Shown: positions 61,791-64,000 of the stretch, in pieces
How the letters are laid out: each line of letters opens with the position of its first letter
Position numbering within the stretch: position 1 is the first letter of the stretch
Assembly (NCBI RefSeq): GCF_031846245.1
Contig: NZ_JAVRIC010000017.1
Span: 1 to 64,000 of the forward strand
Length of the DNA stretch: 64,000 bases
Reading direction: 5' to 3'
Source of the DNA: Banduia mediterranea
Lineage (GTDB): Bacteria; Pseudomonadota; Gammaproteobacteria; Nevskiales; Nevskiaceae
Notes under the pieces: model-generated
Told to the model about the DNA's origin: nothing
Databases searched by the model: none
What the model saw: only the letters and a program-made list of their open reading frames with translations
Made by a program: the position numbers and the translations under genes

Positions 61791-62846
61791 ATGAAATTTC
61801 ATGTTCCCCTTATCGATATCGCTCCCTACGCCAATGACGGCGAGGATTCCCTGGCACGTGCCGACACCGCCGAGGCGCTCGCTCAGGCTTGTCGCGAGGT
61901 CGGTTTCGTGCAGATTCTGGGGCACGGCGTGCCCGATTCGGTGCTCGCAGCGCTGGCCTCGGCGATGGACGGTTTCTTCTCTCAGCCATCCGAGTACAAG
62001 CGGTGTTACCGCGCCGCTCCCGAAATCAACCGGGGTTACGCGCCGCCGCACAGCGAGTCGCTGTCCTTGTCGCTGGGTATCGGGACGCCAGCGGCGGCGG
62101 ATTATTTCGAGGCCTTCAATGTCGGCACGGCAGCTTCGGATTTTCCGGGGCTGGAACTGCCGGCGCAGGTGTATGCTGAAAATCTGTGGCCGCAGCCCGT
62201 AGCGGGTTTCGACGACCGGCAGTTCCGCGGCGCGGTCGAAACCTATTTCGCCGAGGCCGGCCGCGTCGCCCGCATCTTGACGCGAATCTTCGCCGATGCG
62301 CTGGGCGTGGATGCCGGGGTGTTCGAGCGGGTCAGCGACCATTCGGTGGACGTACTGCGCATGAATCACTACGCACTGCCGCCCGGCACCGCGGCCGACG
62401 GACCGGACCCGGTAGGCATGGGGGCGCACACCGACTACGGCATCGTCACCGTGCTGTGGGCCGACCCCGTGCCGGGCCTGCAGGTATTGGGCGGAGACTC
62501 GGTCTGGCATGACGTACAGCCGGCACCAGGCGCTCTGCTGGTCAACCTGGGTGATCTCACCGCCCGCTGGACGCACGACCGCTGGCGCTCCACCCTGCAT
62601 CGCGTGATCCCGCCGGTCGTCGATGGGCGTATCGTTCGGCGCCGTTCGGCGGCCTATTTTCACGATGGCAATATCGATGCTCGGATCGAGACGATCCCGA
62701 GCTGTCTGGCCGCAGGCGAAGCCGCTTATCCGCCGATCACCGTGGGCGAGCACTTGGCGGCGAAGCTCGCCGGATCGCGCGCCGGTCAGCCGAACCGCGA
62801 GGCGGGCAGCGAAGCCGAGCGTTTGCGCGCCGCCCGCGACGACTGA
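61791..62846 (+). CDS. Isopenicillin-N-synthase-like Fe(II) dioxygenase 2
   Basis: A 351-residue non-heme iron enzyme with the DIOX_N domain (VPLIDIAPYAN, REVGFVQILGHGVP) and the 2OG oxygenase core. Ligands are His213, Asp215 (GAHTDYGIVTVLW) and His270 (TLHRVIPP), with Arg285 in RRRSAAYF. It is only distantly similar to dioxygenase 1. It precedes the amidohydrolase by 24 bp in the same direction and shares a regulatory palindrome with adenine deaminase, which ties it to purine use. Confidence 0.9.
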   Translation: MKFHVPLIDIAPYANDGEDSLARADTAEALAQACREVGFVQILGHGVPDSVLAALASAMDGFFSQPSEYKRCYRAAPEINRGYAPPHSESLSLSLGIGTPAAADYFEAFNVGTAASDFPGLELPAQVYAENLWPQPVAGFDDRQFRGAVETYFAEAGRVARILTRIFADALGVDAGVFERVSDHSVDVLRMNHYALPPGTAADGPDPVGMGAHTDYGIVTVLWADPVPGLQVLGGDSVWHDVQPAPGALLVNLGDLTARWTHDRWRSTLHRVIPPVVDGRIVRRRSAAYFHDGNIDARIETIPSCLAAGEAAYPPITVGEHLAAKLAGSRAGQPNREAGSEAERLRAARDD

Positions 62847-62870
62847 ACCGACCTGCAGGAGCCTCAGGCC

Positions 62871-64000
62871 ATGAAGCAGTTATTGACAGGCGCCGACGTG
62901 ATCGCGACCCAGGACGACACCCGCCGCGAGATCGCCGATGGCGCGGTGTTCGTCGATGGCGGCTGGATCGCCGCAATCGGCAGCTGCGCCGAGGTCGAGG
63001 CCTGGATGGCGCAGGACCCTGCTGCGCGCATGCCGGATCGCCGCCACGATCTGCGTGGCTGCGTGCTCACGCCGGGATTGGTCAATGGCCATCATCACCT
63101 CTACCAGACCTTGACGCGCACCATCGGCACCGGCGGCGGTCTGGCCTTGTTCGACTGGCTCAAGACGCTCTACCCGATCTGGGGGCGCATGGACCCGGAT
63201 GCGGTCTACCTCAGCGCCAAGCTCGGGCTCGCCGAGCTGCTGCTGTCCGGTGCCACTACCGTGGCCGACCATCTCTACATGTTCCAAAATGGTGCACGGC
63301 TCGACGACGAAATCGTGGCTGCGCGTGAACTCGGCGTGCGCTTCCATCCCACACGCGGCTCGATGAGCGTCGGCGAAAGCCAGGGCGGTCTGCCACCGGA
63401 CGCACTGGTGGAAGCCGAGGATCACATCCTGGCCGACAGCCTGCGCGTGATCGAACAGTTTCACGATCCGGCGCCGGGTTCGATGCTGCGCATCGGTCTG
63501 GCGCCATGTTCTCCGTTCTCGGTCAGCGCCGCGCTGATGCGCGAGTCCGCCGCGATGGCCCGCAGCCATGCGCAGGTGCGCCTGCATACCCATCTGGCCG
63601 AAACCGCCGACGAAACCCGCTACTGCCTCGACCGCTTCGGCCTGCGCCCGATCGACTACGCCGAATCCCTGGGCTGGCTCGGCGACGATGTCTGGTTCGC
63701 GCATGTGGTGCATCCCGACAGCACCGGGATCGACAAGCTCGCACACAGTTGCAGCGGCGTCTGCCACTGTCCCAGCAGCAACATGATCCTCGCCTCCGGC
63801 ATCGCGCCGGTGCGCGAGATGATCGAGCGCGGCGTGCGTGTCGGCCTGGGCGTGGACGGCTCCGCCAGCAACGACGGCAATCACATGCTCGGCGAGGCGC
63901 GTCAGGCGATGTTGCTGCAACGCGTCGGCTGGCCCGGATTCGAGTCACGCGCCGATCGCATGTCGGCGCGCGAGGCGCTAAAGCTGGCGACGCGCGGCGG
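62871..64000 (+). CDS. 8-oxoguanine deaminase-type amidohydrolase, partial
   Basis: The frame is open from ATG 62871 (GCAGGAG upstream) to the end of the window; 376 codons are seen of about 450 expected. Metal motifs are LVNGHHHLYQTL (His74, His76), VRLHTHLAET, WFAHVVHP and GLGVDGSASNDGNHML (Asp). The pattern NGHHHLYQ and CHCPSSNMIL matches 8-oxoguanine deaminase (as PA0142) and hydroxyatrazine-type aminohydrolases. It would convert 8-oxoguanine to urate, which PuuD uses. The C-terminus is outside the window. Confidence 0.87.
   Translation, partial: MKQLLTGADVIATQDDTRREIADGAVFVDGGWIAAIGSCAEVEAWMAQDPAARMPDRRHDLRGCVLTPGLVNGHHHLYQTLTRTIGTGGGLALFDWLKTLYPIWGRMDPDAVYLSAKLGLAELLLSGATTVADHLYMFQNGARLDDEIVAARELGVRFHPTRGSMSVGESQGGLPPDALVEAEDHILADSLRVIEQFHDPAPGSMLRIGLAPCSPFSVSAALMRESAAMARSHAQVRLHTHLAETADETRYCLDRFGLRPIDYAESLGWLGDDVWFAHVVHPDSTGIDKLAHSCSGVCHCPSSNMILASGIAPVREMIERGVRVGLGVDGSASNDGNHMLGEARQAMLLQRVGWPGFESRADRMSAREALKLATRG

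Noticed and set aside
1-64000. CRISPR arrays, tRNA genes, transposases or phage genes
   Set aside because: I looked for regularly spaced repeats, tRNA-like folds and DDE or integrase motifs and saw none; the repeats present are single dispersed palindromes.

Overview
This window comes from a GC-rich proteobacterial chromosome. The gene types (RmuC, a PuuD-type urate oxidase, a PuuE allantoinase, OprC-like and other TonB-dependent receptors) fit a gammaproteobacterium, perhaps near Nevskiales/Xanthomonadales; this placement is inference. I found no tRNA, rRNA, CRISPR array, transposase or phage gene. Genes are tightly packed, with many ATGA/GTGA stop-start overlaps. Most longer gaps hold one of a few dispersed palindromic repeat families.

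Layout. 0.1-14.6 kb is a mixed region: a two-component system, an MFS exporter, a FedA-like membrane protein with a cupredoxin-fold partner, an M19-like lipoprotein, cytidine deaminase, a GlcD-type flavoenzyme, an AEC transporter, a small patch of broken genes (nlpE remnant, arsenosugar-associated AhpD-like remnant), a DUF4143 ATPase and rmuC. 14.8-26.2 kb is a molybdenum block on the minus strand. mobA-moaA-moaD-moaE-moaCB-modA-modB-modC-moeA form one operon facing a short ModE-like regulator. mocA, xdhC and a Tat-exported isoquinoline-oxidoreductase-type molybdoenzyme (large subunit plus 2Fe-2S subunit) follow. 26.5-29.2 kb is a copper-type TonB receptor (CxxxM and HxM ligand motifs) with a DUF2946 protein.

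29.9-46.4 kb is a 13-gene purine catabolic operon on the minus strand: uraH, xdhA, xdhB, xdhC, the three membrane/ATPase components of a nucleoside ABC importer, puuD, guaD, a GntR regulator, puuE, a uraD-allC fusion and an M20 hydrolase. The importer's BMP-type binding protein is divergent at 46.8 kb. Together these genes carry guanine, hypoxanthine and xanthine through urate, hydroxyisourate, OHCU, allantoin and allantoate. The molybdenum block next door supplies the xanthine dehydrogenase cofactor.

48.3-64.0 kb is the least conventional part. It contains a TonB-dependent receptor, three exported paralogues of the so-called purine nucleoside permease (NUP) family, an exported adenosine deaminase, an exported nucleoside phosphorylase-like protein, two isopenicillin-N-synthase-like dioxygenases, AEC and MFS transporters, adenine deaminase and, running off the end, an 8-oxoguanine deaminase-type amidohydrolase. 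I read this as a cell-envelope purine nucleoside processing system that feeds the cytoplasmic pathway. The locus also carries visible duplication debris: the tail of a second AEC transporter and a short adenine deaminase fragment.
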